Below, one piece after another: positions 35,266 through 46,542 of a stretch of DNA of 64,000 nucleotides. The position numbers were made by a program, and so were the translations under genes. The DNA lies in assembly GCF_900475285.1 (NCBI RefSeq), contig NZ_LS483370.1:882001-946000 (forward strand). Direction: 5' to 3'. Each line of letters begins with the position of its first letter. Within the stretch, counting starts at the first letter, position 1. The notes below the pieces were generated by a model, which was given only the letters and a program-made list of their open reading frames with translations, did no database searches and was not told the origin of the DNA. This DNA is from Pseudomonas taetrolens. Its GTDB lineage: Bacteria > Pseudomonadota > Gammaproteobacteria > Pseudomonadales > Pseudomonadaceae.

Positions 35266-35454
35266 TTAACCCCGCTTCTTCAGCTGCTGCTCTATGATGC
35301 TAATCTCTGCTTTAATTGCTGCTATTGTCATAGTCTCTATTTTTGTAGTTTTCCCTGACTTTGGCTTGACGAGATTGATCAGTCCGCTTAGGTGGGCTTT
35401 TCTTGCTTTCAGGGTATCTGAATAACTAATTTGGCTTTGTATGGCAGCGTTCAT
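35266..35454 (-). CDS. Small helical protein of unknown function (62 aa, island)
   Basis: ATG at 35454 is preceded by GAGAGG at good spacing. The product is basic and helical (LKARKAHLSGLINLVKPKSG, MTIAAIKAEISIIEQQLKKRG in outline), with a C-terminal coiled-coil-like heptad pattern. It is downstream of the coiled-coil gene and separated from it by a hairpin. No family recognised; phage or plasmid accessory protein is likely from context. Confidence 0.5.
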   Translation of the reverse strand: MNAAIQSQISYSDTLKARKAHLSGLINLVKPKSGKTTKIETMTIAAIKAEISIIEQQLKKRG

Positions 35455-35473
35455 GGTTGGACCTCTCGGGTGA

Positions 35474-35504
35474 CCGAAACAGCCTGGTCTTAAGGCTGTT
35501 TCGG
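35474..35504 (-). terminator. Hairpin between the two coiled-coil genes
   Basis: Perfect 11-bp stem CCGAAACAGCC/GGCTGTTTCGG with a 9-nt loop. No T-run on the minus strand, so it may be an attenuator or an mRNA-stabilising stem. Confidence 0.55.
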
Positions 35505-35516
35505 GGGATTCGCTTT

Positions 35517-36359
35517 TTACATAGTGAGCACATCTTGCAAGCTGTGTTTATAAGAGCGCTCTGCAAGCTCACTTGATGTCCAACTCCAGAAGTTTTCTCC
35601 CTGCTGCGGAATGTTCAGCTTACACAGCGCAAGCGAGCCCCTGTTAATAAGACGCTGAGCTGCCCATAGCTTGCCTCCGACATCGAGTAGTGCTTTTTCT
35701 GCCTCATTCCATTTTTCCTCAAGTACTGTATAGGCTAGATGCGCAGCTTTTTTCTCGATGGCTTCGTACTCTTTCTGGGCCTCAATGATGTGTTTGTCGA
35801 TGGCGATGAGTTCCTGCTCTAGCGCAGTGATAATCAGTAGTTGGCGACGGTTATGCTCAGTTGCGGTGCAGAGCTTTTTCGCCGCCTTTTCTGCATCACT
35901 ACTGGCATTTTTTTCACCATCTACATCCCCCCAAGCGACTGCCTGCGCATAGGCTGTTGCAGCCTCAGTCTCGGCCTGCCGGGCTTTTGCCATATCATCA
36001 TGTGCTTGCTGGCGGATCTGCTCTAAGCGAGTACTGATTCTGCAACGTTTATCTTGGAGCTCTTCTTCATCTGACTTCCAAGTCGTCATAGACTCGATAT
36101 AGCCAGCCATTAAGCTCTCTTGATTAACCAGATTTTCACGGCGATATATTTTCCGCGAGAGCGTGAGAATTTCTAGGTCTAGTGAATCAAACTCTCTTTT
36201 CTGCTCGTTGTATTGCTCGCGTGCTTCGCGTTCGCGGCCTTGCGCGATGACTTCCGGGCATTCCAGTGCTGCTTCAAAGGAGGCCAGTTTAGTCCGCAGA
36301 TTTTCCAGTTTGATGGTCAGTTTTTCGTGGCGAATTTTCATTTCTTGAAGTTCGTTCAT
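35517..36359 (-). CDS. Long coiled-coil protein of unknown function (280 aa, island)
   Basis: Almost the whole protein is heptad-rich helix: MKIRHEKLTIKLENLRTKLA at the start, REREAREQYNEQKREFDSL, RCRISTRLEQIRQQAHDDMAKA, and LEQELIAIDKHIIEAQKEYEA later, each in outline. A globular tail with GENFWSWTSSELAERSYKH ends it. No membrane segment. The architecture is shared by unrelated phage, plasmid-partition (KfrA-like) and defence proteins, so no function can be claimed. The start at 36359 has a weak ribosome site; the Met seven codons further in is an alternative. Confidence 0.55.
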   Translation of the reverse strand: MNELQEMKIRHEKLTIKLENLRTKLASFEAALECPEVIAQGREREAREQYNEQKREFDSLDLEILTLSRKIYRRENLVNQESLMAGYIESMTTWKSDEEELQDKRCRISTRLEQIRQQAHDDMAKARQAETEAATAYAQAVAWGDVDGEKNASSDAEKAAKKLCTATEHNRRQLLIITALEQELIAIDKHIIEAQKEYEAIEKKAAHLAYTVLEEKWNEAEKALLDVGGKLWAAQRLINRGSLALCKLNIPQQGENFWSWTSSELAERSYKHSLQDVLTM

Positions 36360-36451
36360 TTGTTCTGTCTCAATGTAATTCGATTAGGAGTTGGCTGAAT
36401 GGCTGGCGAGGCCGGGAATGAGCCGGCACTACCCCGATCAATTGGCAACCG

Positions 36452-37127
36452 TCAGGCAGCCCTAGCCTCGCTCTCATCTGTCCCTGGAACCGTATTTACG
36501 ATGTAGCAGCGTTGTGGCCCTAACCCCGGAAGGCGAACGAGGCTAGACGCCTTTCCATTGCTTCCAGGTTCAAGCACGCCACGACGCAGCAGCTCCTTGT
36601 TCACGGCGTTGATGTTCATGCCTTTGAATACTTCGGAGCGCCAAGCCTCGGGCAGCACGTAGTAGGTGTTGGTGGTATGCAGCTCGTCGCCCAGACCATG
36701 CTCCAGCGATTTGCGAAAGCCCAACCGGTCAATGGTGCGCGGGCCGTGCTCATAGAGCTTGGCTGCGGCAGATTCCCAGCGAGTGAAGCGGCTTTCACCA
36801 AAGCGCTCGATGACTTGGCGCAGACGAGCCACGATGGCGTCACCTTCATAGTTACCGGCGCCGCCACGTTCATTCAGCCATGCGTTGAGACAGGCACGGG
36901 CTGCAGCGTTCTCGAAACCGTTAAGTACGTCGAACATGCATACTTCCATGCCTGCTTTGAGCTCTTTGTTGGCCAAGATCATTAGCCCGGGCTTTCCCGG
37001 TGCCGTTGCCGAACATGTAAACGGTTTCGCCAATGATGCGCGGATCGCACATGCCGATTTCGTCGAGTACGAGGAGGCCGTCCGGGTGCGCGGCAGCGAT
37101 GGACTCCAGGGTGTTATCGGTCGAGCG
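36452..37127 (-). pseudogene. Decayed DUF927 (phage/plasmid helicase-primase type) gene
   Basis: Two frames carry pieces of one family. From 37127 down, one frame reads RSTDNTLESIAAAHPDGLLVLDEIGMC, then GETVYMFGNGTGKARAN, the DUF927 ATPase core with a Walker-B-like LVLDE. Near 36983 the match moves to another frame, which continues ANKELKAGMEVCMFDVLNGFENAAAR to the natural-looking C-terminus (LHTTNTYYVLPEAWRSEVFKG, RCYIVNTVPGTDESEARAA). The Walker A part and everything upstream are missing, and a stop codon borders the 5' fragment. So it is truncated, with an internal deletion or frameshift. DUF927 proteins belong to phage-satellite and integrative-element replication modules. Confidence 0.75.
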
Positions 37128-37292
37128 TTATGAGCTGACCAGGCGTGGCTTCGACCTTGCGATTTCTGAGCAGGGAAAGAGGTCGGTATTCCAGCCATTT
37201 GGCCAGCAGGCGGCTACGTAGGCAGAGAGGCGGGGGAAGCATTTTTCTCATGATGCGCATGAGAATGCGGGGATGCAGCAGGCCGGGAAGGA

Positions 37293-37379
37293 AGCAGGCA
37301 GAAGAGGAATTTCAGGCACAAAAAAACCGGCGCGGTGGCCGGTTTTCCTGTGCTGCGAGTCCTGTTAGAGGCTTGCAGG
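37293..37379. repeat. Right 87-bp direct repeat of the island (attR-like)
   Basis: 84/87 identical to 25780-25866. It is 10 bp from the 3' end of the tRNA-Leu gene and includes that gene's terminator hairpin. It marks the right end of the island. Confidence 0.88.
37320..37346 (-). terminator. Terminator of the tRNA-Leu gene
   Basis: AAAACCGGC/GCCGGTTTT stem with a 6-nt loop and, on the minus strand, a run of seven T. Confidence 0.85.
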
Positions 37380-37389
37380 TACTGCTAGA

Positions 37390-37474
37390 TGGTGCCCCGA
37401 GGGAGAATCGAACTCCCACTTCTTTCGAAAACGGATTTTGAATCCGCCGCGTCTACCAATTCCGCCATCAGGGC
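37390..37474 (-). tRNA. tRNA-Leu (anticodon CAA)
   Basis: 85 nt including an encoded CCA. The 5' GCCCTGA pairs with TCGGGGC of the acceptor stem (one G-T pair). The anticodon loop is ATT-CAA-AAT in a GGATT/AATCC context; a long variable arm (TTTTCGAAAGAAG) and the T-loop GTTCGATTC identify a leucine tRNA. It has the same anticodon as E. coli leuX, a well-known integration hotspot. The gene is intact on the right side of the island. Confidence 0.96.
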
Positions 37475-37580
37475 TCAATGGCGGCGAAGTATAGAGACGA
37501 GGTTTAGGCCGGTCAACAACTTATTGGTCTATTTTTACTAAGTCCGTTAAACTCCCCGGCCCTGCTAGACGAAACCTATC

Positions 37581-39769
<2,189 letters not shown>

Positions 39770-39811
39770 GTTTCGGACCTTTAAGAAACAACTTTGCAAC
39801 TGGAGTGCTTA

Positions 39812-40150
39812 ATGAGCTTTTTCATCTCTTCCGCTTTCGCGGACGCTGCTGCACCTGCCGCTGCTGGCCCTATGGGCGGTGGTTTTGAATGGATTTTCCT
39901 GGTCGGCTTCCTGGTCATCTTCTACCTGATGATCTGGCGTCCACAGGCCAAGCGCGCCAAAGAGCAGAAAGCCCTGCTGGGTAATCTGCAAAAAGGTGAC
40001 GAAGTTGTAACGACTGGCGGTATCGCCGGCAAGATCACCAAAGTATCCGATGCTTTTGTTGTGATCGAAGTGTCTGACACTGTCGAGCTGAAAATTCAGA
40101 AAGGCTCTGTTGCAGCCACGTTGCCCAAGGGCACGCTGAAAGCGATCTAA
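39812..40150 (+). CDS. yajC: Preprotein translocase subunit YajC
   Basis: The 112-residue inner-membrane protein has one helix (WIFLVGFLVIFYLMIWRPQ) and a small cytoplasmic domain (GDEVVTTGGIAGKITKVSD). It associates with SecD-SecF and AcrB-type transporters. I take ATG 39812, with GGAG upstream; an earlier in-frame start lacks one. It leads the yajC-secD-secF unit. Confidence 0.96.
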   Translation: MSFFISSAFADAAAPAAAGPMGGGFEWIFLVGFLVIFYLMIWRPQAKRAKEQKALLGNLQKGDEVVTTGGIAGKITKVSDAFVVIEVSDTVELKIQKGSVAATLPKGTLKAI

Positions 40151-40217
40151 AGTTTCAAATTTTAACAATCGACGGGGCGCGCAAGGCGCCCCGCGTTTTA
40201 AGCGGGCGGCGTGATTG

Positions 40218-42086
40218 ATGCTGAACAAATACCCTCTGTGGAAATACATTCTGATCCTGGCCGTGCTGGCGATCGGTTTTATTTATTCTGCTCCCAATCT
40301 GTACCCTGACGACCCGGCCATTCAGGTGTCGGGCGCGAGCACGGCTCTGCAGGTCACTCAAGCTGATCTGGAACGTGCAAGCAAGGCGCTGGCTGATGCA
40401 GGCATTGTCGTAAAAGGCGCTACCCTGGCCGACAACGGCAAGGGCGGCCTGCTGCGTCTGGTCAGCAAGGACGATCAGCTTCCGGCCAAGGATGTGGTGC
40501 GCAAGGCTTTGGGTGATGACTACGTCGTTGCGCTCAACCTGGCACAGACCACGCCTCAATGGTTGCGTAGCCTGGGTGCTCACCCAATGAAATTGGGTCT
40601 GGACTTGTCGGGTGGTGTGCACTTCCTGTTGGAAGTGGACATGGACAAGGCCGTTGATGCGCGCATGAAAGTCTACGAGAGCGACGTCAAGAGCCTGTTG
40701 CGTAAAGACAAGGTGCGTTATCGCAGCCTGCCGCAGCTCAATGGCTCCATTCAGTTGGGCTTTGCTGATGAAGCAGTCCGTGAACAAGCGCGTAGCCTGA
40801 TTCGCAAGAACTTCAATGACTTCGACGTAACGGCCGCCGATCTTAATGGTCAGCCGGTTCTGCGTCTGGCGATGACCCCGGCCAAGCTGGCGGAAATCCG
40901 TGAATACTCCATCAAGCAAAACCTGACAACGGTCCGTAACCGGGTCAACGAATTGGGTGTTGCCGAGCCATTGGTTCAGCGTCAGGGTGCCAACCGCATC
41001 GTGGTTGAGCTGCCTGGCGTACAAGACACTGCCGAAGCCAAGCGTATTCTGGGCAAGACGGCCAACCTTGAGTTCCGTCTGGCAGCAGAGCCGGGCGCTT
41101 CGAAAGCGACTTCTGAAACGTTCGAGTTCCGCGAAGGCAATCGTCCTACGGCACAAATCGAACGCGGTCTGATCATCACGGGTGATCAGGTGACAGACGC
41201 TCAAGCAGGTTTTGACGAGCAGGGCCGTCCACAGGTGAACATCAAGCTTGATGGTCACGGTGGTGAGTTGATGAGCCGTTCGACCCGCAGCAATGTCGGC
41301 CGCAGCATGGCGGTGATCTTCATCGAGCAGAAGCCGGTGACGACCTACACCAAGCAAGTGGTCAACGGTGTCGAAAAAGAAGTGCCGGTCCAGGCCTTCA
41401 AGGAAGAGAAAAAAATCATCAGCCTGGCGACCATCCAGTCGCCGCTGGGCAGCCAGTTCCGCATTACAGGCCTGAACGGTCAGGGCGAGGCTTCCGAGCT
41501 GGCTCTGCTGTTGCGTGCCGGCGGTCTGGCAGCACCGATGTACTTTGCTGAAGAGCGCACCATTGGTCCTAGCCTGGGCGCTGACAACATCGTCAAGGGT
41601 ATCGATGCTTCGTTGTGGGGCATGTTGTTCGTGTCGCTGTTCATTATCGCCATCTACCGCTTCTTCGGTGTGATCGCGACGGTGGCCCTGGCGGTGAACA
41701 TGGTGCTGCTGCTGGCGCTGATGTCGTTGCTGGGCGCGACCCTGACCTTGCCGGGTATTGCCGGTATCGTATTGACGATGGGTATGGCGGTCGATGCCAA
41801 CGTGCTGATCTTCTCGCGTATTCGTGAGGAAATCGCCGCGGGCATGTCGGTTCAGCGAGCCATCAATGAAGGCTTCAGTCGTGCGTTTACGGCGATTGTC
41901 GACTCCAACCTGACAACACTGTTGGTCGGCGGGATTCTCTTTGCCATGGGTACCGGGCCGGTTAAAGGCTTTGCGGTGACCATGTCCCTCGGGATCTTTA
42001 CCTCGATGTTCACGGCCATCATGGTGACCCGCGCAATGGTCAACCTGATCTACGGCGGTCGGGACTTCAAGAAGTTGTGGATTTAA
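40218..42086 (+). CDS. secD: Protein translocase subunit SecD
   Basis: The 622-residue RND-type membrane protein that with SecF uses the proton gradient to pull preproteins across the inner membrane. An N-terminal helix (WKYILILAVLAIGFIYSAPN) leads into a large periplasmic domain with GLDLSGGVHFLLEVDM. Five C-terminal helices follow, containing GIAGIVLTMGMAVDANVLIF, the Asp of which is the proton-relay residue. Start is ATG 40218. Confidence 0.97.
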   Translation: MLNKYPLWKYILILAVLAIGFIYSAPNLYPDDPAIQVSGASTALQVTQADLERASKALADAGIVVKGATLADNGKGGLLRLVSKDDQLPAKDVVRKALGDDYVVALNLAQTTPQWLRSLGAHPMKLGLDLSGGVHFLLEVDMDKAVDARMKVYESDVKSLLRKDKVRYRSLPQLNGSIQLGFADEAVREQARSLIRKNFNDFDVTAADLNGQPVLRLAMTPAKLAEIREYSIKQNLTTVRNRVNELGVAEPLVQRQGANRIVVELPGVQDTAEAKRILGKTANLEFRLAAEPGASKATSETFEFREGNRPTAQIERGLIITGDQVTDAQAGFDEQGRPQVNIKLDGHGGELMSRSTRSNVGRSMAVIFIEQKPVTTYTKQVVNGVEKEVPVQAFKEEKKIISLATIQSPLGSQFRITGLNGQGEASELALLLRAGGLAAPMYFAEERTIGPSLGADNIVKGIDASLWGMLFVSLFIIAIYRFFGVIATVALAVNMVLLLALMSLLGATLTLPGIAGIVLTMGMAVDANVLIFSRIREEIAAGMSVQRAINEGFSRAFTAIVDSNLTTLLVGGILFAMGTGPVKGFAVTMSLGIFTSMFTAIMVTRAMVNLIYGGRDFKKLWI

Positions 42087-42095
42087 GGGGCTGCC

Positions 42096-43010
42096 ATGTT
42101 ACGTACAATCAACTTCATGGGCGTTCGCAACATTGCGTTCGGCGTCACTGTACTGCTTACCGTGCTGGCCTTGTTCAGCATGTTCCACAAGGGTATGAAC
42201 TACGGCCTGGACTTCACCGGCGGTACGCTCATCGAGCTGACCTACGAGAAGCCCGCTGACCTGACCAAGGTGCGTTCGGAGCTGGCTTCGGCCGGTTTCG
42301 AGGATGCCGTGGTGCAAAGCTTTGGTGCGACTACCGATCTGTTGGTGCGTATGCCGGGCGATGATCCTTTGCTGGGTAATCGCGTTGCAGAGGCTCTGGG
42401 GCAGGCGGACAACACCAACCCGGCGGTGATCAAGCGCGTCGAGTTCGTAGGGCCGCAGGTAGGTGAAGAACTGCGGGACCAGGGCGGCCTCGGCATGCTC
42501 ATGGCCCTGGGCGGCATCATGATTTACCTGGCTTTCCGCTTTCAGTGGAAGTTTGCGGTCGGCGCGATTGCGTCCCTGGTGCATGACGTGATCGTCACCA
42601 TGGGGGTGCTGTCGTTCTTCCAGATCACCTTCGACCTGACGGTGCTGGCGGCGGTGCTGGCGATCATCGGTTACTCGCTCAACGACACCATTGTGGTGTT
42701 TGACCGGGTGCGTGAGAACTTCCGGGTTCTGCGCAAGGCCAGTCTGATCGACAATATCAATATTTCGACCACGCAGACGCTGCTGCGTACCATGGCGACC
42801 TCGATCTCCACGTTGCTGGCGATCATGGCGCTGCTGGTCTTTGGTGGCGATAACCTGTGGGGCTTCTCGATTGCGCTGTTTGTGGGTGTATTGGCGGGTA
42901 CTTACTCGTCGATCTACATTGCGAACGTGGTGCTGATCTGGCTGAACCTGAGCAGTGAGGATTTGATTCCTCCTGTGACCAGCGACAAGGAAATCGACGA
43001 CCGTCCATGA
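42096..43010 (+). CDS. secF: Protein translocase subunit SecF
   Basis: The 304-residue partner of SecD. It has six predicted helices, the periplasmic start GMNYGLDFTGGTLIELTYE and the membrane motif ILGYSLNDTIVVFDRVREN-like IIGYSLNDTIVVFDRVREN with the conserved Asp residues. It begins 9 bp after secD and is followed by a strong terminator. Confidence 0.97.
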   Translation: MLRTINFMGVRNIAFGVTVLLTVLALFSMFHKGMNYGLDFTGGTLIELTYEKPADLTKVRSELASAGFEDAVVQSFGATTDLLVRMPGDDPLLGNRVAEALGQADNTNPAVIKRVEFVGPQVGEELRDQGGLGMLMALGGIMIYLAFRFQWKFAVGAIASLVHDVIVTMGVLSFFQITFDLTVLAAVLAIIGYSLNDTIVVFDRVRENFRVLRKASLIDNINISTTQTLLRTMATSISTLLAIMALLVFGGDNLWGFSIALFVGVLAGTYSSIYIANVVLIWLNLSSEDLIPPVTSDKEIDDRP

Positions 43011-43040
43011 TGGTTGCTTGATGTCCAGGTGACACCTAAA

Positions 43041-43071
43041 AGGCGCGAGTATTGAACTCGCGCCTTTTTTT
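43041..43071 (+). terminator. Rho-independent terminator after secF
   Basis: Perfect 10-bp stem AGGCGCGAGT/ACTCGCGCCT, 5-nt loop, seven T. Confidence 0.93.
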
Positions 43072-43131
43072 GTGCTCCAACGGTAGGATTGATGTGGGAC
43101 TGTTCCCACTTGTGATGGTCTGGAGGTTCAA

Positions 43132-43674
43132 GTGAACAAGTCTTTGCTAGTGGGTGCTGTATTGGGTGCTATCGGTGTCACTGCCGGGGGTGCTTTTGCA
43201 ACCTATAGCCTGGTTAAAGGCGGTCCTGAGTCTGCGCAAGTACTGGCTGTCGTGCCGGTCAAACAACAGATCAAAACACCTCGTGAGGTGTGCAAGGACG
43301 TGACGGTGACTCGTCAGGCGCCGGTCAAGGATCAGCATCAGATCGTGGGTAGCGTGATTGGTGCGGTGGCGGGCGGCTTGCTCGGCAACCAGATCGGTGG
43401 CGGTAGTGGCAAGAAAATCGCAACGGTCGCAGGTGCGGTCGGCGGCGGTTATGCCGGCAACAAGGTTCAGGAAGGCATGCAGAATCGTGACACTTACACC
43501 ACGACTCAAACGCGCTGCAACACGGTCAACGACATCAGTGACAAGGTAGTCGGTTATGACGTGCGTTATTCGCTGGACGGTAAGGAAGGCAAGGTGCGGA
43601 TGGATCACGAGCCGGGTAACGAAATACCGGTGGGCAAGGATGGTCGACTGATTCTGGGGCAGAACGGACAGTAA
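43132..43674 (+). CDS. Glycine-zipper 2TM-domain envelope protein
   Basis: A GTG start at 43132 with GGAGG upstream gives 180 residues. An N-terminal hydrophobic stretch (LLVGAVLGAIGVTAGGAFA) acts as signal or anchor. The centre is a glycine zipper (VGSVIGAVAGGLLGNQIGGG, then VAGAVGGGYAGNKVQEG), typical of SlyB/Rickettsia 17-kDa-like proteins that insert in or lie on the outer membrane. The C-terminal VVGYDVRYSLDGKEGKVRMD is a small beta domain of such proteins. Exact role unknown; envelope stability is likely. Confidence 0.88.
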   Translation: MNKSLLVGAVLGAIGVTAGGAFATYSLVKGGPESAQVLAVVPVKQQIKTPREVCKDVTVTRQAPVKDQHQIVGSVIGAVAGGLLGNQIGGGSGKKIATVAGAVGGGYAGNKVQEGMQNRDTYTTTQTRCNTVNDISDKVVGYDVRYSLDGKEGKVRMDHEPGNEIPVGKDGRLILGQNGQ

Positions 43675-43708
43675 GGCTGGCTGTATTTCTGAATCGAATT
43701 TCAGCCAT

Positions 43709-43738
43709 AAAAAAAGCATCCCGAGGGATGCTTTTTTT
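43709..43738. terminator. Bidirectional terminator between the glycine-zipper gene and suhB
   Basis: AAAAAAAGCATCCC/GGATGCTTTTTTT hairpin with a 2-3 nt loop; A/T runs serve both convergent genes. Confidence 0.92.
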
Positions 43739-43753
43739 GTCTGCGGGATTCGC

Positions 43754-44569
43754 TTAGCGTTTCAGCGAAGCCGGCAGGTGTGGCTGGATTGCGGTCAGCA
43801 CGGCTTTGAAGCACTTGGTGTTGCCGGCGACGATGTGGCCTTTTTCAAGGAAATCGTGGCTGCCGGTGAAGTCGCTGACGAGACCGCCAGCTTCCTGGAT
43901 CAGCAGTGCGCCTGCAGCCATGTCCCACTCGGACAGGCCCGACTCCCAGAATGCATCAAAACGACCGGCGGCCACGTAGGCCAGGTCCAGGCTGGCAGCG
44001 CCTGCGCGACGGATACCGGCAGTCTGGCCTACCAGGCTGCGGAACATGCCCAGGTAGTTGTCCAGGTTGTCCATCTGGTTGTCGCGGAACGGGAAGCCGG
44101 TACCCAGCAGGGCGCCTTCAAGGCTGGTACGGCCGCTGACACGCAGGCGACGACCGTTCAGTTGGGCGCCACGGCCGCGGCTGGCGGTGAATTCTTCCTG
44201 GCGAACCGGATCAAGTACGACGGCGTGCTCAAGGCGGCCGCGGTATTTGCAGGCGATGCTGACGGCGAAGTGTGGAACGCCACGCAGGAAGTTGGTAGTG
44301 CCATCCAGTGGGTCGATGATCCACAGGTAGTCTTCACCTTCACCGCTGCCTGGGTGCATGCCGGTTTCTTCACCGAGGATGCCGTGCGTCGGGTAAGCCT
44401 TGCGCAGGGCGTCGATGATTTTCTGTTCAGCAGCACGATCGACTTCAGAGACGTAATCCTTGGCGTCTTTTTCGTCAACCTTGATGGTATCCAGGCGCTC
44501 GATGGAGCGGAAAATCAATTCACTGGCGCTGCGGGCGGCGCGCAGCGCGATATTCAGCATGGGCTGCAT
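43754..44569 (-). CDS. suhB: Inositol-1-monophosphatase family protein SuhB
   Basis: The 271-residue Mg-dependent phosphatase has the metal-binding motifs ILGEETGM, WIIDPLDGTTNFLRG and, near the C-terminus, WDMAAGALLIQEAGG. In enterobacteria SuhB also acts in the rRNA antitermination complex; in Pseudomonas it influences virulence gene expression. It is divergent from trmJ. Confidence 0.95.
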   Translation of the reverse strand: MQPMLNIALRAARSASELIFRSIERLDTIKVDEKDAKDYVSEVDRAAEQKIIDALRKAYPTHGILGEETGMHPGSGEGEDYLWIIDPLDGTTNFLRGVPHFAVSIACKYRGRLEHAVVLDPVRQEEFTASRGRGAQLNGRRLRVSGRTSLEGALLGTGFPFRDNQMDNLDNYLGMFRSLVGQTAGIRRAGAASLDLAYVAAGRFDAFWESGLSEWDMAAGALLIQEAGGLVSDFTGSHDFLEKGHIVAGNTKCFKAVLTAIQPHLPASLKR

Positions 44570-44700
44570 GGACGTTTCACCTAAGGTTGTTAAAGAAAGC
44601 CGAATATTCTATCAGAAAATTTTGGCAGATGAAGGTTTGCGTTAGCTTTCGTAGCTTATGCCGTTTTGCTTAGGTAAGATTTGCTCCCTTTTACCGGTCT

Positions 44701-45483
44701 GTGAGCGCTCCTTTGCTGCCTAATATTCGTGTCGTTCTGGTCAATACCAGTCATCCCGGGAACATCGGTGGGGCTGCGCGTGCCATGAAAAACATGGGGT
44801 TGTCGCGGCTGGTGCTGGTTGAGCCTCGGCTGTTTCCGCATCACGAAGCGGATGCGCGTGCGTCGGGAGCCGGTGACATTCTCGAAAATGCCCAGGTCGT
44901 TGCCACCCTGGAAGATGCGCTGGTGGGCTGCAATCTGGTGTTGGGCACCAGTGCCCGCGATCGTCGCATTCCCTGGCCGTTGCTGGATCCGCGTGAATGC
45001 GGGCAAAAAGTGGTCGAAGAGGCGAGTCAGGGGGCTGAAATTGCCCTGGTGTTCGGTCGTGAAGACTCGGGTCTGACCAATGATGAATTGCAGCGTTGTC
45101 ATTTTCACGTTCATATTCCCTCGGACCCGGAATTCAGTTCGCTGAACCTGGGGGCTGCCGTACAGGTGCTGAGTTACGAGATCCGCATGTCCTGGCTTGC
45201 GGCTCAGGGTCAGCCGAGCAAGGTCGAGAAGGACGAAGTGGCTTCCACCAAGAGTGGTGAGCTGGCAACAATGGATGAGCTGGAGCGCTTTTATGAGCAT
45301 CTGGAGCAGACGCTGGTGGCTATCGAGTTTCTTGATCCGGAAAAGCCGCGTCACCTGATGGCGCGCTTGCGTCGACTGTACGGGCGCAGCGCTGTCAGCC
45401 GTGCAGAGATGAACATTTTGCGTGGCATTCTCACTGAAACCCAAAAAGCAGCCCGTGGCGAGCTGCTCAAGCGCAAGGATTAA
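44701..45483 (+). CDS. trmJ: tRNA (cytidine/uridine-32 2'-O) methyltransferase TrmJ
   Basis: The 260-residue SPOUT enzyme methylates the ribose of residue 32 in several tRNAs. The N-terminal [37 protein letters not shown], and the knot [15 protein letters not shown] are the three SPOUT motifs. A helical C-terminal extension ([30 protein letters not shown]) is typical of TrmJ. The start is GTG at 44701. It is followed 2 bp later by cysE and stands just upstream of the isc operon, as in other Pseudomonas. Confidence 0.95.
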   Translation: MSAPLLPNIRVVLVNTSHPGNIGGAARAMKNMGLSRLVLVEPRLFPHHEADARASGAGDILENAQVVATLEDALVGCNLVLGTSARDRRIPWPLLDPRECGQKVVEEASQGAEIALVFGREDSGLTNDELQRCHFHVHIPSDPEFSSLNLGAAVQVLSYEIRMSWLAAQGQPSKVEKDEVASTKSGELATMDELERFYEHLEQTLVAIEFLDPEKPRHLMARLRRLYGRSAVSRAEMNILRGILTETQKAARGELLKRKD

Positions 45484-45485
45484 CG

Positions 45486-46262
45486 ATGTTCGAGCGTCTG
45501 CGTGAAGATATTCAGAGTGTTTTTCACCGTGATCCGGCTGCACGCAACGCGTTTGAGGTGCTGACGTGCTATCCGGGGATGCATGCCATCTGGATTCATC
45601 GTCTGTCTGCCTTGTTGTGGGGGGCTGGCTGGAAATGGCTGGCTCGCCTGGTCTCGAACTTTGGCCGCTGGCTGACCGGGATTGAGATTCACCCGGGTGC
45701 CAAGGTGGGGCGCCGCTTCTTCATAGATCACGGCATGGGCATTGTGATCGGTGAAACCGCCGAGATCGGCAATGACGTGACGCTGTATCAGGGGGTAACC
45801 CTGGGCGGTACCAGTTGGAACAAGGGTAAGCGTCACCCGACGCTGGAAGATGGCGTTGTGGTAGGTGCCGGGGCCAAGGTGCTGGGGCCGTTCACGGTGG
45901 GGGCTGGTGCCAAGGTTGGTTCCAATGCCGTGGTGACCAAGGCTGTGCCTGCCGGTGCGACGGTTGTGGGGATTCCGGGGCGTATCATTGTCAAAAATGA
46001 TGATGAGACCGAGGCCAAGCGCAAGGCGATGGCAGAAAAAATCGGTTTTGATGCTTATGGCGTAGGCGAGGACATGCCGGATCCGGTGGCGCGTGCCATC
46101 GGTCAGTTGCTGGACCATTTGCAGGCGGTCGACGGCAAGCTCGACGGCATGTGTGGTGCGCTCAAGGATTTGGGCAGCCCTTACTGTGCCCAGGAGCTGC
46201 CTGAGCTGCGTGAAGAAGACTTTGCCTGCGTCAAGGATGAGGACGAAAGCAAGGCGGTCTGA
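45486..46262 (+). CDS. cysE: Serine O-acetyltransferase
   Basis: The 258-residue enzyme makes O-acetylserine, the precursor of cysteine. An N-terminal helical region ([20 protein letters not shown]) is followed by a left-handed beta-helix of hexapeptide repeats ([52 protein letters not shown]) with the catalytic His and Asp. Placed between trmJ and iscR, it supplies cysteine, the sulfur donor used by IscS. Confidence 0.96.
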   Translation: MFERLREDIQSVFHRDPAARNAFEVLTCYPGMHAIWIHRLSALLWGAGWKWLARLVSNFGRWLTGIEIHPGAKVGRRFFIDHGMGIVIGETAEIGNDVTLYQGVTLGGTSWNKGKRHPTLEDGVVVGAGAKVLGPFTVGAGAKVGSNAVVTKAVPAGATVVGIPGRIIVKNDDETEAKRKAMAEKIGFDAYGVGEDMPDPVARAIGQLLDHLQAVDGKLDGMCGALKDLGSPYCAQELPELREEDFACVKDEDESKAV

Positions 46263-46477
46263 TCGTGCGCTCGCCGCCAGGCTTGCGGTTGCCGCAGGTG
46301 CCGGGGTGTGTGAGGGTCGGGCGGAGGTTGTATTCGGTGGCGGGTGCGGGCTGTTTGAAAGCCGAAGAGCCTTTAGGGCAGGGCGCCTGCGCGATCTCCC
46401 GTGTGCCATTGCGTCGCAGACCCTGCTACAATGCGCGCGCTCTTTTGCGGGTAATCCCGACTAAAGTACTAGGTCTA

Positions 46478-46510
46478 ATAGTTGACTTAAATGGTCGGGA
46501 ATAGCATACT
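46478..46510 (+). promoter_or_regulatory. iscR promoter with IscR type-1 binding site
   Basis: The -35 box TTGACT (46482-46487) and -10 box CATACT (46505-46510) are 17 bp apart. ATAGTTGACTTAAATGGTCG and the following GGAATA cover the -35 and match most of the IscR type-1 consensus. [2Fe-2S]-IscR should repress here. A second, weaker match (CCGACT...AGGTCT) lies just upstream at 46457-46475. Confidence 0.75.
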
Positions 46511-46542
46511 CGCCCTCATTCCGAATTCCGTGGTACCTGTCC

